Positions 24,175 to 33,028 of a stretch of 64,000 bases of DNA are shown here, one piece after another. Under the pieces are notes generated by a model. It was not told the DNA's origin. It ran no database searches and saw nothing but the letters and a program-made list of their open reading frames with translations. Origin of the DNA: Pseudarthrobacter sp. (GTDB lineage: Bacteria; Actinomycetota; Actinomycetes; Actinomycetales; Micrococcaceae); NCBI GenBank assembly GCA_031178005.1, contig JAPSJV010000005.1:3212-67211 (forward strand). Direction: 5' to 3'. Numbering within the stretch: the stretch's first letter is position 1; the number at the start of each line of letters is the position of its first letter. Position numbers and translations under genes: made by a program.

Positions 24175-25446
24175 CTAGCCGCCCATCGGGAACGCCATGC
24201 CCGGCTGGCCCCCGGGAGGCATCTGAGCCGGGGCGCCCGGGACGAATTCCAGGACAAACTCGCCTTCCTCCAGCCCGGATACAACCTCAACGCGGGAACC
24301 GTCATTGAGGCCCAGTTGGACCTTTCGTTCCTCGGAGGGGCCCGAAGCGACCGAGCCGCCCGGAGCGCCAGGCATGCCGCCGGCGGGGCCTTCAACAGGA
24401 CCTTCGGCTGCAGCGGCGGCCGTCGGGCCGCCCACGGGAGCGCCGCCGTCGACCATTGCACCCTCCGGGCCGGGTGCGTTCCCGGCCGGATTGCCCGCGG
24501 AAACCCAGACGATGCCATCCGTCACGCTGCCTTTGACAGCCGTGAGCGGAACCGTCACCACATCGGCTGCCTGCCCCGCGGTTACGGTCATGGTGGCACC
24601 GAGCCCGGCAAAGACCTCGACGCCGGTTGGTACGGCACAGCTGATGGTGCCGGTGGGAGTACCGCCCTCCGGAGCGCCGCCCCCGCCGCCCATCATGCCG
24701 CCGCCGGACTGCGCCACGGGGACGCTCCGGCTTACGCCGCCGGCGCCGCCACCGGAGCCACCGGCGCCACTGCCGCCGGTGCTGGCGGCGATGCTCTTCA
24801 GCGTCACCGAGGGGCAGGTGAAGGGAGCCGGACCGCCGACGACGGAAATCACCGCGGAGCCTGGCTTGGCCAGGAGCCGGTACTGCTGGGCGGCGTCGAT
24901 GGAGCCGCTGACGGTGTAGGTGCCAGGGTTCACGGATCCGGTGGATTCGCCCACGCTGACCTGCTGGTCCACCAGCACCGCCAGCGTTTCCACGGTGCCC
25001 GAGGTGGGGGCGTAAACGTCGGTGTAGGTGTAGACGGGAGCTATCCGGACCGGCGCGGCCGGGGCCTCGTCTTTCGCGTCCGACGGCGGCACGTTGACGG
25101 GTGCAGCCGGCGGGTCAGGCTGGACTTCGGTTCGGACCTGGTACAGCGGGGCGTTGGCAAGCACCTCATCGCCGGGCGACACGAACAGGTAAACCACAGT
25201 TCCCGCCGTCGTATTCTTCACCGGAACGGCGGCGTCGCTGTCCACTGTGGCCTGGACTTCCACGGTGTTGGTCACCGTGGCCCTGGTGGCTTGGACTACC
25301 GGAATGGCGACCTCAACCGACGGGCCGATTGCCGCTCCCTCGGGCTTCATTCCGTCGATAAACGCGATTTTCACCAGGGCTACGGCGATCACCGCAAAAA
25401 CAACCAGCCATGCCACCGGCAACACAATGCGCCTGAAAATCCTCAT
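24175..25446 (-). CDS. MacA-like efflux adaptor (membrane fusion) protein
   Basis: A 423-residue extracytoplasmic adaptor with an N-terminal helix (about 4-26, IVLPVAWLVVFAVIAVALVKIAF). A barrel-sandwich segment follows (TVDSDAAVPVKNTTAGTVV with a matching later half YAPTSGTVETLAVLVDQQVSVG), then a beta-barrel region. Two glycine-rich insertions are unusual: one around GGSGAGGSGGGAGGVSR and MMGGGGGAPEGG, the other near the end with many Gly, Pro and Ala. In actinobacteria such proteins are often annotated as peptidoglycan-binding or HlyD-like. I start it at ATG 25446; the frame extends 30 codons upstream. It is first in the adaptor-ATPase-permease operon. Confidence 0.8.
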   Translation of the reverse strand: MRIFRRIVLPVAWLVVFAVIAVALVKIAFIDGMKPEGAAIGPSVEVAIPVVQATRATVTNTVEVQATVDSDAAVPVKNTTAGTVVYLFVSPGDEVLANAPLYQVRTEVQPDPPAAPVNVPPSDAKDEAPAAPVRIAPVYTYTDVYAPTSGTVETLAVLVDQQVSVGESTGSVNPGTYTVSGSIDAAQQYRLLAKPGSAVISVVGGPAPFTCPSVTLKSIAASTGGSGAGGSGGGAGGVSRSVPVAQSGGGMMGGGGGAPEGGTPTGTISCAVPTGVEVFAGLGATMTVTAGQAADVVTVPLTAVKGSVTDGIVWVSAGNPAGNAPGPEGAMVDGGAPVGGPTAAAAAEGPVEGPAGGMPGAPGGSVASGPSEERKVQLGLNDGSRVEVVSGLEEGEFVLEFVPGAPAQMPPGGQPGMAFPMGG

Positions 25447-25554
25447 ACTGCCCCCATCAGTAACTCCCGTCAGACGAGCTCCGCGGGAGTGTGTTGCTCC
25501 ACACCATATACTGAGTACGCACGATGCGCACGTCACACGGAAATGTGTCCGGGG

Positions 25555-26919
25555 CTAAACCTCGAGGCATTCCAGGACGCCTGGAATGTTGCCGGCTGGC
25601 CCGGGTTCCGTGCCGCGGGCGAAGTCCGCCCAGATCCGGCGCACCCGCTTCCCCGTGCCATCGATCTGCTCCCAGGACAACCCCGCCAGCAGGCCAACAC
25701 CCTCCCAGGTCTTCCGGGTGCCGAACAGCAAGGGCAGGTCCACGGTATGCGCGGCGCCGAAGATGGTGTCCGGGGCGTGCCAGCTCAGGAGGTACCGGTG
25801 CGCTTTGCCGCCGGCCTTGGTGTGCCGTTTGGCGAACCTCCGCGCGGCGAAGCCGTAGACGGTCTCCGTCACCACCTTGTTGACGGCCCGCAACGCCGCC
25901 GGGCCAACAACGGGCACCCGGTGCAGCCGCATGAGCGCAGGGCTGCGCGGCAGGAACAGCCGTGCTTCGTCGGAGGTATGTCCAATCAGGATCTCGATGC
26001 CGGGGGCCGTCCGGTTCCAGGCGGCTTCTATCTCGGATTCCTCCGGGAGCGGTGCGTGCCCGTACTGGGTCCCAAAGGGCATGGCTGCCAGCATGCCGAA
26101 CTTGCGCGCCACCTGGACCACGTCCTGTTCCAGGGCCACCATGTCCATAGCGGGCGTCTGTTCCGTGACGGCTTCGGCGGCGACGGCCATCGCAGCGTTC
26201 ATCTTGGCCCGGCCGCGGGCAATACCCAGCGGCGCGCTCTGGATGATGGCGCGCTGGAACAGCGAGGGGGCCTCCGGGACTGCCATCAAATGGGCCACGG
26301 CGTCACCACCGGCGGACTGGCCGAAAGCCGTCACCAAGCTGGGGTCGCCGCCAAACGCGCCGATGTTCCTTTGTACCCAGCGGAATGCCTCGAGCTGGTC
26401 CAGCAGGCCCAGGTTCCCGGGCCGGTGGTTGCCCACTGCCAGGTACCCGAACAGGCCCAGCCGGTAGGTCACCGAAACCACTATGACCCGGTTCTCCGCC
26501 ACCAGGCGTGCTGGGTCGAAGATCGCGAGGTCGCCCGAACCCGTTGTGTAGGAGCCGCCGTGCAGCCACACCATCACGGGCAGGCGTTCGCCGCCGGCAA
26601 GGTCTGCCGGCATGGTGATGGAGAGGTTTTGGCAGTCTTCGCTGCCGGGGAGTTCTCCGTAACGGGTGCCCAGGACATCATCCAGGAACGGGACCGGGCC
26701 TTGCGGACAGGCGGGTGCCCACGACGTCGCGGCCAGCGGGTCGGTCCAGTCGGCGGCCGGAACGGGCGGCTGGAACCGGGACGCGGTTGCGTAGGGGATT
26801 CCGGTGGCGCGGAGGACATCGCCGTCGCGCCATCCGGTCACTGGCCCGCAGGGCGGGCTGAAGCTGGTGGCCCCGGTGGTCGGGCCTGCCGAGACCGGGG
26901 TTTCGACAGGCTCAACCAC
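25555..26919 (-). CDS. Type B carboxylesterase
   Basis: An alpha/beta-hydrolase of the carboxylesterase type B family, about 454 residues from the GTG used here. The oxyanion segment is VMVWLHGGSYTTGSG, the nucleophile elbow GQSAGGDAV, and SEDCQNLSI is the family disulfide-region signature. The conserved protein clearly begins near CGPVTGWRDGDVLRATGIPYA. Upstream of that the frame runs through a tandem repeat encoding VVEPVETPV-like units and into the pyrophosphatase gene, so the start is uncertain. GTG codons at 26961, 26943, 26919 and 26841 are all possible and none has a ribosome-binding site. Substrate is unknown. It directly follows the pyrophosphatase on the same strand. Confidence 0.75.
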   Translation of the reverse strand: MVEPVETPVSAGPTTGATSFSPPCGPVTGWRDGDVLRATGIPYATASRFQPPVPAADWTDPLAATSWAPACPQGPVPFLDDVLGTRYGELPGSEDCQNLSITMPADLAGGERLPVMVWLHGGSYTTGSGDLAIFDPARLVAENRVIVVSVTYRLGLFGYLAVGNHRPGNLGLLDQLEAFRWVQRNIGAFGGDPSLVTAFGQSAGGDAVAHLMAVPEAPSLFQRAIIQSAPLGIARGRAKMNAAMAVAAEAVTEQTPAMDMVALEQDVVQVARKFGMLAAMPFGTQYGHAPLPEESEIEAAWNRTAPGIEILIGHTSDEARLFLPRSPALMRLHRVPVVGPAALRAVNKVVTETVYGFAARRFAKRHTKAGGKAHRYLLSWHAPDTIFGAAHTVDLPLLFGTRKTWEGVGLLAGLSWEQIDGTGKRVRRIWADFARGTEPGPAGNIPGVLECLEV

Positions 26920-26972
26920 CGGGGTTTCGGCGGGCTCAACCACCGGACTGGGCTCGACCACCGGGCTCTGGA
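26894..26972. repeat. Degenerate tandem repeat of the GGTTGAGCCTGTCGAAACC type
   Basis: Two 24-base units (26894-26917 and 26918-26941) of the form ACCGGGGTTTCGACAGGCTCAACC are followed by a shortened 18-base unit (26942-26959) and a partial one up to the pyrophosphatase stop. This sequence family is widespread in intergenic DNA of Micrococcales, from general knowledge. Here it fills the space between the pyrophosphatase stop and the conserved part of the esterase gene. Confidence 0.8.
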
Positions 26973-27464
26973 CTAGTGTCCCGCAGCCGGAACGTAGCGC
27001 TTGATGGAGGCTTCCAGTTCGGCTTCGGCGGCGGCGCGGTCGCCCCAGCCCTCGGCCTTGACCCATTTGCCGGGCTCCAGGTCCTTGTAACGGGTGAAGA
27101 AGTGCTCGATTTCCTTGATCAGGAATTCGCTGACGTCGCTGATCTCCTGGATGTGGTCAAAGCGGGCGTCCACCGGAACGCACAGAACCTTGGCGTCGCC
27201 GCCGCCGTCGTCAGTCATGTTGAAAACGCCGATGGGGCGGGACTCCACGATGACGCCGGGGTGGAGGTCGAAGTCCTGGAGGAGCACCAGTGCGTCCAGC
27301 GGATCGCCGTCTTCGCCCAGGGTGTTCTCGAAGAACCCGTAGTGCGTGGGGTACTGCATGGAGGTGAAGAGGACGCGGTCCAGGCGGACGCGGCCGGTCT
27401 CGTGGTCAACTTCGTACTTGACGCGCGATCCCTTGGGGATCTCGATGGTCACGTCATGCTTCAT
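26973..27464 (-). CDS. ppa: Inorganic pyrophosphatase
   Basis: A 163-residue soluble family I pyrophosphatase hydrolysing PPi to phosphate in the cytoplasm. The metal-binding signature GDPLDALVL, the N-terminal [13 protein letters not shown] and the motif [21 protein letters not shown] are all intact. The length matches hexameric bacterial enzymes. It is divergent from the PBP4-type carboxypeptidase gene. The stop at 26973 abuts a repeat array that leads into the carboxylesterase. Confidence 0.97.
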   Translation of the reverse strand: MKHDVTIEIPKGSRVKYEVDHETGRVRLDRVLFTSMQYPTHYGFFENTLGEDGDPLDALVLLQDFDLHPGVIVESRPIGVFNMTDDGGGDAKVLCVPVDARFDHIQEISDVSEFLIKEIEHFFTRYKDLEPGKWVKAEGWGDRAAAEAELEASIKRYVPAAGH

Positions 27465-27617
27465 GGAATGCTCCTCGGCTTGTGCAGGGGGTTCGCGGCA
27501 ACGGTGACGCTTGTTTGAACAAGGGATGCCAGTGCCGCCGACTACTATTGAGGATATAGCGACAGTCCCTGGTTTCAGGAACTTGTGGGGAATTCAGGAC
27601 TGAGGACCAGCAGCAGT

Positions 27618-29093
27618 ATGACGTCAACAAAGGGGGCAGGCGCCGCCCGTGCGCCACGCCGTTTCCTCGGCTCCGACTGGCCGCTGGCATTGCTCCTGCT
27701 CCTTGCTGTTGCCCTGGCAGTTCCTGCCGGCGTCTCGCTGATCCCTGGGTTTACCGGACCGCCCGCCCCTGCCGTCGTGGAACCCGTGCCCACTCCCGCG
27801 TGGCAGCAGCTGCCCACGGCACCCGCCGCCCGGACCGGCATTTTGCCGCTGCAGGCCAGCGCCCCGGTGCCGGAACCTGCCGTCCTGGCCGCTGCCTTGG
27901 AACCCCAGTTGAAGGCCGACGGCGACGGCGACTTCACCGCCTACGTCCAGGATGCGCTCACCGGCGAAGTCCTGTTCAGCCGCGGCGGCACGGACGCCCG
28001 GGTGCCGGCGTCGAACACCAAGCTCCTCACAGCCGCGGCAGCCCTGCACGCCATGGACCCGGACCACCGTTTCAGCACCACCGTGCTGCAGGGCGCGGAG
28101 CCCGGAACAGTAGTGTTGCGTGGCGGTGGCGACGTCCTGCTTTCCTCCGGCGAATCAGCCCCTGGCCAGGTACTGGGCCGCGCAGGAGTGGCCACCCTGG
28201 CGGCGGACACCGTCGCGTCGCTGCAGGCAGCCGGGGTCACCGGCACAGTGACCGTCCATGCGGATGACTCCCTCTTTTCCGGCGCCGCGCTCAACCCCTC
28301 CTGGCTGTCTGGTGACGTGGAAGCCGGCGAAGTCGCTCCGCTCTTTCCGCTCGCCCTGAACTCGGCGCGGTACAACGCCGCCGTCACTACCGGCCCGCGG
28401 CCCCAGGATTCAGCGATGGCCACGGCGGAGGTGTTCGCCGCTTCCCTGCGCAACCTGGGTGCCGCAGCGGGACTAACGGTGACTTCCGACGTCGGACGTT
28501 CCGTTGCGCCCGCGGACGCGCCGGTGCTGGCGGAGGCGCAGTCCGCAACAGTGGCCGAACAGGTTGCCCTGATGCTGCAAACCTCAGACAACTACCTGGC
28601 CGAGGTGCTGGGCCGCATGGCCGCGTTGGCGGCGGGACTGCCGGCGAGCAACGACGGCGCCACGTCAGTGGTGCTGGCCGAGGTCGGGAAGCTGGGGATC
28701 AGCACGGACTCCATGGTGCTGGCTGACGTCTCCGGCCTGACCATGGACAACCGCGTTTCCGCCGCCCAGCTGACCGCGGTGGTGCTGGCCATGACATCCG
28801 GCCCCGATCCCCGCCTGCGGGAGGCCCTTCCCGGCTTCCCGGTGGCTGCGCTGACGGGAACGCTGGACGACCGCTATGTCGCCGGACAGGACTCCGCCGG
28901 GGGAGCCGGCCTGGTCCGCGCCAAGACCGGAACCCTGAACACCGTGCTGGCCCTGAGCGGCTACGTGGTGGACGCGGATGGCCGGCTGCTGGTCTTTTCG
29001 TTCGTCGGCAACGGACTCAAAGCCGGAGCAACCGGGAACAAACCGGCACTGGACCGGGCTGCCACCGTCCTGGCAGGGTGCGGCTGCCGCTGA
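27618..29093 (+). CDS. dacB: D-alanyl-D-alanine carboxypeptidase/endopeptidase (PBP4 type)
   Basis: A 491-residue extracytoplasmic class C penicillin-binding protein trimming peptidoglycan cross-links. A signal anchor covers about residues 20-45 (WPLALLLLLAVALAVPAGVSL). The catalytic triad motifs are the Ser-x-x-Lys in PASNTKLL, the S-D-N in QTSDNYLAEVLGR, and the K-T-G in RAKTGTLNTVLALSG. I use ATG 27618; GTG at 27585, with AGGAA upstream, is equally possible and adds 11 residues. It is the first gene of a rightward run with the metalloprotease, tilS and hpt, an order seen in other actinobacteria. Confidence 0.92.
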   Translation: MTSTKGAGAARAPRRFLGSDWPLALLLLLAVALAVPAGVSLIPGFTGPPAPAVVEPVPTPAWQQLPTAPAARTGILPLQASAPVPEPAVLAAALEPQLKADGDGDFTAYVQDALTGEVLFSRGGTDARVPASNTKLLTAAAALHAMDPDHRFSTTVLQGAEPGTVVLRGGGDVLLSSGESAPGQVLGRAGVATLAADTVASLQAAGVTGTVTVHADDSLFSGAALNPSWLSGDVEAGEVAPLFPLALNSARYNAAVTTGPRPQDSAMATAEVFAASLRNLGAAAGLTVTSDVGRSVAPADAPVLAEAQSATVAEQVALMLQTSDNYLAEVLGRMAALAAGLPASNDGATSVVLAEVGKLGISTDSMVLADVSGLTMDNRVSAAQLTAVVLAMTSGPDPRLREALPGFPVAALTGTLDDRYVAGQDSAGGAGLVRAKTGTLNTVLALSGYVVDADGRLLVFSFVGNGLKAGATGNKPALDRAATVLAGCGCR

Positions 29094-29177
29094 CCTGCGC
29101 CTCCCGCCGGTCTTTAACGGTTCGCCGGTCAGCGAACTTAAAGGCGGATGCACATGCGGCTGTGATGTTATGGGGGT

Positions 29178-30296
29178 ATGGCGACTCCCCAAGCTAGTCC
29201 TGTGCCCGCGCCGGCCCTCATCAACTGGGAGCTGGCCGCCTCCACCGCCGCCCGGCTCACCCCCGCCGGACCCCAGCTGTCCGCACGGGAGATGGGTGAC
29301 GCCGTCGACAGTCTCCGGCTGATGGCCGACAGGTCGGTGGAGTACGTCCACCAGATCACCAAGCTGGAAGCCGCGCGGGACCTCCGCGATTCCGCCGTGC
29401 TGGTGGTTGACCGCGCCACGTGGGCCAAGGCCAACACCCAGAGCTTCTCCGTGATGCTCAAGCCCGCCATCGAAAAGATGCTGGAGAGCCGCAAGGGTTC
29501 GGTAGGGCCCACAGCTGCGGCCATCAGTGGCGCCGTGACCGGCAGACAGCTGGGAGCCATCCTGGCGTTCCTCTCCAGCAAGGTCCTGGGCCAGTACGAT
29601 CCCTTCGCCGCGCTCGCCGAAAACTCCCACGCGCCAGCCGCCGGCCGGCTGCTCCTGGTGGCTCCGAACATCATCTCCGTCGAACGCCAGCTCAACGTCA
29701 ACCCGGAGGACTTCCGCCTCTGGGTCTGCCTCCATGAGCAGACGCACCGCGTCCAGTTTGCCGCAGCGCCCTGGCTCCGGCACCACATGCTGGCGGAGAT
29801 CGACGGCCTCAGCGGGCACCTGCTGGGCAATGTGGATTCCTTGATGGAGCGCGCCACGGCTGCCGCCAAATCCCTGAAGGACCGCACCGCCACAGGGCAT
29901 ACCCCGGACCGCGGCGCCATCCTGGACCTGCTCCAGGATCCCGAGGAGAAGGCCGCACTGTCCCGGCTCACCGCCGTCATGAGCCTGCTGGAAGGGCATG
30001 CGAACGTGGTGATGGACGCCGTCGACGCCAGCATCGTGCCGTCCGTCAAGACCATCCGGCAGCGCTTCAATGCCCGTGGCAAGGACCGTGGCGCCATCGA
30101 GAAGTTCCTGCGCAACCTGCTGGGCCTGGACGCCAAGATGAAGCAGTACTCGGACGGCGCCAAATTCGTCCGCGGCGTGGTGGCTGTTGCCGGCATGGAG
30201 GGTTTCAACCTGGTGTGGGAGTCCGCCCAGAACCTGCCCACCGAGGAAGAAATCCACGATTCCAGGTTGTGGCTGGACCGGATGGGACTGCGGTGA
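29178..30296 (+). CDS. Zinc-dependent metalloprotease, DUF2342 family
   Basis: A 372-residue protein of the DUF2342 family, described from family knowledge as zinc-dependent metalloproteases or coenzyme F420-associated proteins of unknown role. A zinc-binding-like HEQTHRVQF motif follows the strand FRLWVCLHEQ, and a later EGHANVVMDAVD could supply the third ligand. No signal peptide or membrane helix is visible, so it is probably cytoplasmic. It lies between dacB and tilS and its TGA stop overlaps the GTG start of tilS by four bases, implying translational coupling. No F420 biosynthesis gene is in view. Confidence 0.82.
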   Translation: MATPQASPVPAPALINWELAASTAARLTPAGPQLSAREMGDAVDSLRLMADRSVEYVHQITKLEAARDLRDSAVLVVDRATWAKANTQSFSVMLKPAIEKMLESRKGSVGPTAAAISGAVTGRQLGAILAFLSSKVLGQYDPFAALAENSHAPAAGRLLLVAPNIISVERQLNVNPEDFRLWVCLHEQTHRVQFAAAPWLRHHMLAEIDGLSGHLLGNVDSLMERATAAAKSLKDRTATGHTPDRGAILDLLQDPEEKAALSRLTAVMSLLEGHANVVMDAVDASIVPSVKTIRQRFNARGKDRGAIEKFLRNLLGLDAKMKQYSDGAKFVRGVVAVAGMEGFNLVWESAQNLPTEEEIHDSRLWLDRMGLR

Positions 30297-31447
30297 CGGA
30301 AGGTTCCACTGCTGGCTCTGATCCCGCGGACGCGCCCACTGCCGCTCAAACAAGCGGACGACGGCGGCCCGGACGTCTGGCACCGGTCGTCGGCACTGCG
30401 CGGAAAGCGTTGGCGGACGCCCTGGCGGCGGCGGGTTTTCCCGAACGGGTCCTCGTGGCCTGCAGCGGCGGCCCCGATTCGATGGCCCTCGCTGCCATCG
30501 TCGCCTACTTTGCCCGGCGCGGCAATGTGCAGGGCCACCCGATCACGGTAGGCGCCGTGGTGGTCGACCACCAACTGCAGGCCGGATCGGCCGGGGTAGC
30601 CGCGTCCACCGCCGCCGCATTGAAGGAACTTGGGCTGGACCCGGTGCTGGTCCGGGCGGTGGACGTTGTCTCAACCGGAGTGGGCCCGGAAGCGGCTGCC
30701 CGCGATGCCAGGCATGCCGCCCTCGAAGCCGCCGCCCGCGAAGTTGATGCAGACGCCGTGCTCCTTGGCCACACCCTGGACGACCAGGCCGAGCAGGTGC
30801 TGCTGGGCCTTGCCCGGGGCTCAGGAACCCGTTCGCTGGCTGGCATGCGCCCCGCCCGAGGCCTGCTCCTGAGGCCCTTCCTGGGCCTGCGCCGCGCCGA
30901 CACCCTGGAGATCTGCGCTGCCGAGGACCTCGATCCCTGGCACGATCCCACCAACCTGGACCCCGCCTACGCCCGGTCCAGGACCCGCGTTGAGGTCCTC
31001 CCTCTCCTCGAGGAGAAGCTGGGCCCCGGAGTTGCCGAATCCCTGGCCCGGACCGCATCAATCCTCCAGCTGGACGCCGACTACCTGGATGACACCGCCG
31101 CCGCCGCCTATGAGCAACTCGCGGAACGCGGGGAAGGTGAGGTCAGCCTCCCCGAAACTGCCCTCGGCGGCCTTGCCCCGGCCATCAGGTTCCGGGTCAT
31201 CGCGAAGGCCGCTGCCGACGTCGGCGGTCAACAGCCCAGTTATCAGCGGCTCCTTGCTGCCGAGGCGCTGCTGCGCCGGACGGGATCGGCCGGTCCGGTG
31301 GAGCTTCCGGGCGGCGTCAGCGTGTTCCGGCTCTCACTTGCGCAGCTGGACGCCCAATCCGCGGCAGCCGGGCGTGAAGCTGTTCCCCGGGGAGCCGCCC
31401 GCTGTGGGAAGCTAGTATTCCGGCCTCAAAAACCGCCCCAAAGATAG
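30293..31447 (+). CDS. tilS: tRNA(Ile)-lysidine synthetase
   Basis: A 384-residue ATP-dependent enzyme converting the wobble cytidine of the AUA-reading tRNA-Ile to lysidine, essential for correct AUA decoding. The PP-loop SGGPDS is at about residues 58-63, followed by [16 protein letters not shown] and [22 protein letters not shown], then [12 protein letters not shown]. The GTG at 30293 overlaps the preceding stop. A basic, Pro/Ala-rich N-terminal extension of about 30 residues precedes the catalytic domain. hpt follows after 26 bases; the tilS-hpt-ftsH order is widely conserved in bacteria. Confidence 0.95.
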   Translation: MTEGSTAGSDPADAPTAAQTSGRRRPGRLAPVVGTARKALADALAAAGFPERVLVACSGGPDSMALAAIVAYFARRGNVQGHPITVGAVVVDHQLQAGSAGVAASTAAALKELGLDPVLVRAVDVVSTGVGPEAAARDARHAALEAAAREVDADAVLLGHTLDDQAEQVLLGLARGSGTRSLAGMRPARGLLLRPFLGLRRADTLEICAAEDLDPWHDPTNLDPAYARSRTRVEVLPLLEEKLGPGVAESLARTASILQLDADYLDDTAAAAYEQLAERGEGEVSLPETALGGLAPAIRFRVIAKAAADVGGQQPSYQRLLAAEALLRRTGSAGPVELPGGVSVFRLSLAQLDAQSAAAGREAVPRGAARCGKLVFRPQKPPQR

Positions 31448-31473
31448 TCCCCGCATCTATTCAGGAGCCATTG

Positions 31474-32025
31474 GTGGATTCAAACGACGTCACGGCAGAT
31501 CTCAAGCACGTTCTCTACACCAGGGAGCAGATCCAGCAGCGGATTACGGAGCTCGCTGCGCAGATCGACAAGGACTACGAAGGCCGCGATCTGCTGATCG
31601 TGGGCGTGCTCAAGGGCGCCGTTATGGTCATGGCGGACCTCGCCCGCGCGCTGCACAGCCACGTCTCCATGGACTGGATGGCCGTCTCCTCCTACGGCTC
31701 CGGCACCCAGTCCTCCGGCGTGGTCCGGATCCTCAAGGACCTGGACACTGACCTGATGGGCAAGGACGTCTTGATCGTCGAGGACATCATCGACTCCGGC
31801 CTGACTCTGTCCTGGCTCAAGACCAACCTGGAATCCCGCGGCACGGCCTCGCTGGAAATCTGCACCGCATTCCGGAAGCCCACTGCCGCCAAGGTCGAGC
31901 TCGACGTTAAGTACGTCGGCTACGACATCCCCAATGAATTTGTAGTGGGCTACGGCCTGGACTACGCCGAGAAGTACCGCAACCTGGACTTCGTGGGCAC
32001 CCTGGCTCCGCACGTTTACGAGTAG
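31474..32025 (+). CDS. hpt: Hypoxanthine phosphoribosyltransferase
   Basis: A 183-residue purine salvage enzyme making IMP (and usually GMP) from hypoxanthine or guanine and PRPP. The PRPP-binding motif is [14 protein letters not shown] and the family loops [19 protein letters not shown] and [13 protein letters not shown] are intact. GTG at 31474 is preferred over TTG at 31471 because GGAG at 31463-31466 gives seven-base spacing. It follows tilS closely; ftsH, its usual neighbour, is separated from it here by an inserted leftward gene. Confidence 0.95.
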   Translation: MDSNDVTADLKHVLYTREQIQQRITELAAQIDKDYEGRDLLIVGVLKGAVMVMADLARALHSHVSMDWMAVSSYGSGTQSSGVVRILKDLDTDLMGKDVLIVEDIIDSGLTLSWLKTNLESRGTASLEICTAFRKPTAAKVELDVKYVGYDIPNEFVVGYGLDYAEKYRNLDFVGTLAPHVYE

Positions 32026-32049
32026 GCGGCTGGCCGCCCGCTGCAATTC

Positions 32050-32130
32050 TGCACCACTTTGCGTCTTATCGTCCGGGCTGGACCGTGTGAATCCGGGCCG
32101 GGGGAACCGGGTCGGCGGCAAAGTGGTGCA
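32050..32130. repeat. 81-bp palindromic element after hpt
   Basis: TGCACCACTTTGC (32050-32062) and GCAAAGTGGTGCA (32118-32130) are perfect 13-base inverted arms around a 55-base GC-rich interior. It follows the hpt stop by 24 bases and precedes the convergent nuclease-like gene's stop by 64, so it may also end transcription. Related words occur at 18993-19007 (AAAGTTGTGCAGAAT) and 33190-33198 (GGTGCAGAA), suggesting a dispersed repeat. Confidence 0.6.
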
Positions 32131-32194
32131 AAGCTGCTGAGACTCCGGCCGGCGGGCCGCGGATTTGCGGCCACAATTGGCTTCAGGCGGACTG

Positions 32195-33028
32195 TCAGCG
32201 CGGCGGACGCGGTGGCGTTGCCAGGGTTTGCCGGATTTGTGCCAGCATCTGCTCTGGCCGGTGCAGCACGTCCTCGTAGGCGTATCTCAGGCTGCGGTAG
32301 CCCCTGGAAATGGCCGTGTTGTTGCGGCGGAGGTCCTTCTTGAACTGCTTCTTGTCCATATGGAATTCTGCACCGTCGATCTCCACGATCAGGCAGCCGT
32401 TGATCAGGAAGTCCACGTAGCCGATTCCGTCCAGATACACCTGTGTCTCCACTGTTAACCCATGCCGTCGGAACAACACCCGGGCAACCGTCTCAAGCAG
32501 TGAATCCGAGCCCCGCTCCACCAGGTCCAGGACGTCCCTCGCCCGGCCGTTCCTTGGCCCGGGAAGAAGGCCCCGCAGGAACGCAGGACTGGACTCACCA
32601 CGGTTGCAGGCGCATTCCACCATCACGAGGGCTTCCAGCTCGGGGAGGCACTGCAGGGCGTGGACCAGGACGTCCTTGAGTTCCAGAACAGGCGGCTGCA
32701 GGGCGGTAATTCTCCCGTTGGTCCGGTGCGGCACGTGGTCCGGTTCCACCCGCCGGTGCGCTGATGCGAGATGCAATTTTTCCGCCGGATTGATGTTCCA
32801 CAGCCTGTAGTGGCCTGCCGCAGACAGGCAGGTCAGGGCAGCGTTCGCCGTCATGGCGGCGAGGTAATCCTGGCGGACGCCAGGCAAGTGGTAGACGCCT
32901 TGCCTGCTGCGGAGAATCCGGCCCGCGCCCAGAGCTAAACCCACCCGATGCCTGGTAATTCCTGCGCCGCAGAGATGCGCCAGCCTTGCCGCCCCGCCTT
33001 GCCGTGCCAGGAACTCCACCGCATCCAT
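32195..33028 (-). CDS. Solitary winged-helix plus DUF559 nuclease-like protein
   Basis: A 277-residue protein of unknown function. The N-terminal 100 residues resemble the AbiEi-type winged helix (LCGAGITRHRVGLALGAGRI then RQGVYHLPG). The C-terminal 100 residues match DUF559, a Vsr/PD-(D/E)XK-like fold: Glu179 in DSLLETVAR, Asp206 in GIGYVDFLI, Glu216 and Asp218 in LIVEIDGAEFH, His223, then KKDLRRNNTAISRGYRSLRY. Candidate catalytic residues are therefore present, but nuclease activity is inferred. It is leftward and splits the normal hpt-ftsH pair, suggesting an insertion. A palindromic element lies past its stop and a 9-bp hairpin (33049-33078) upstream of its start. ATG 33040 is an alternative start. 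Confidence 0.7.
   Translation of the reverse strand: MDAVEFLARQGGAARLAHLCGAGITRHRVGLALGAGRILRSRQGVYHLPGVRQDYLAAMTANAALTCLSAAGHYRLWNINPAEKLHLASAHRRVEPDHVPHRTNGRITALQPPVLELKDVLVHALQCLPELEALVMVECACNRGESSPAFLRGLLPGPRNGRARDVLDLVERGSDSLLETVARVLFRRHGLTVETQVYLDGIGYVDFLINGCLIVEIDGAEFHMDKKQFKKDLRRNNTAISRGYRSLRYAYEDVLHRPEQMLAQIRQTLATPPRPPR

Noticed and set aside
26894..26960. CRISPR-like array between pyrophosphatase and esterase
   Set aside because: Units are contiguous 24-base repeats without spacers, and match a known intergenic repeat type.
24316..26976. An 886-codon open frame on the plus strand
   Set aside because: It lies antisense to the adaptor and carboxylesterase genes, whose minus-strand products have clear family motifs. 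High GC content produces long shadow frames.
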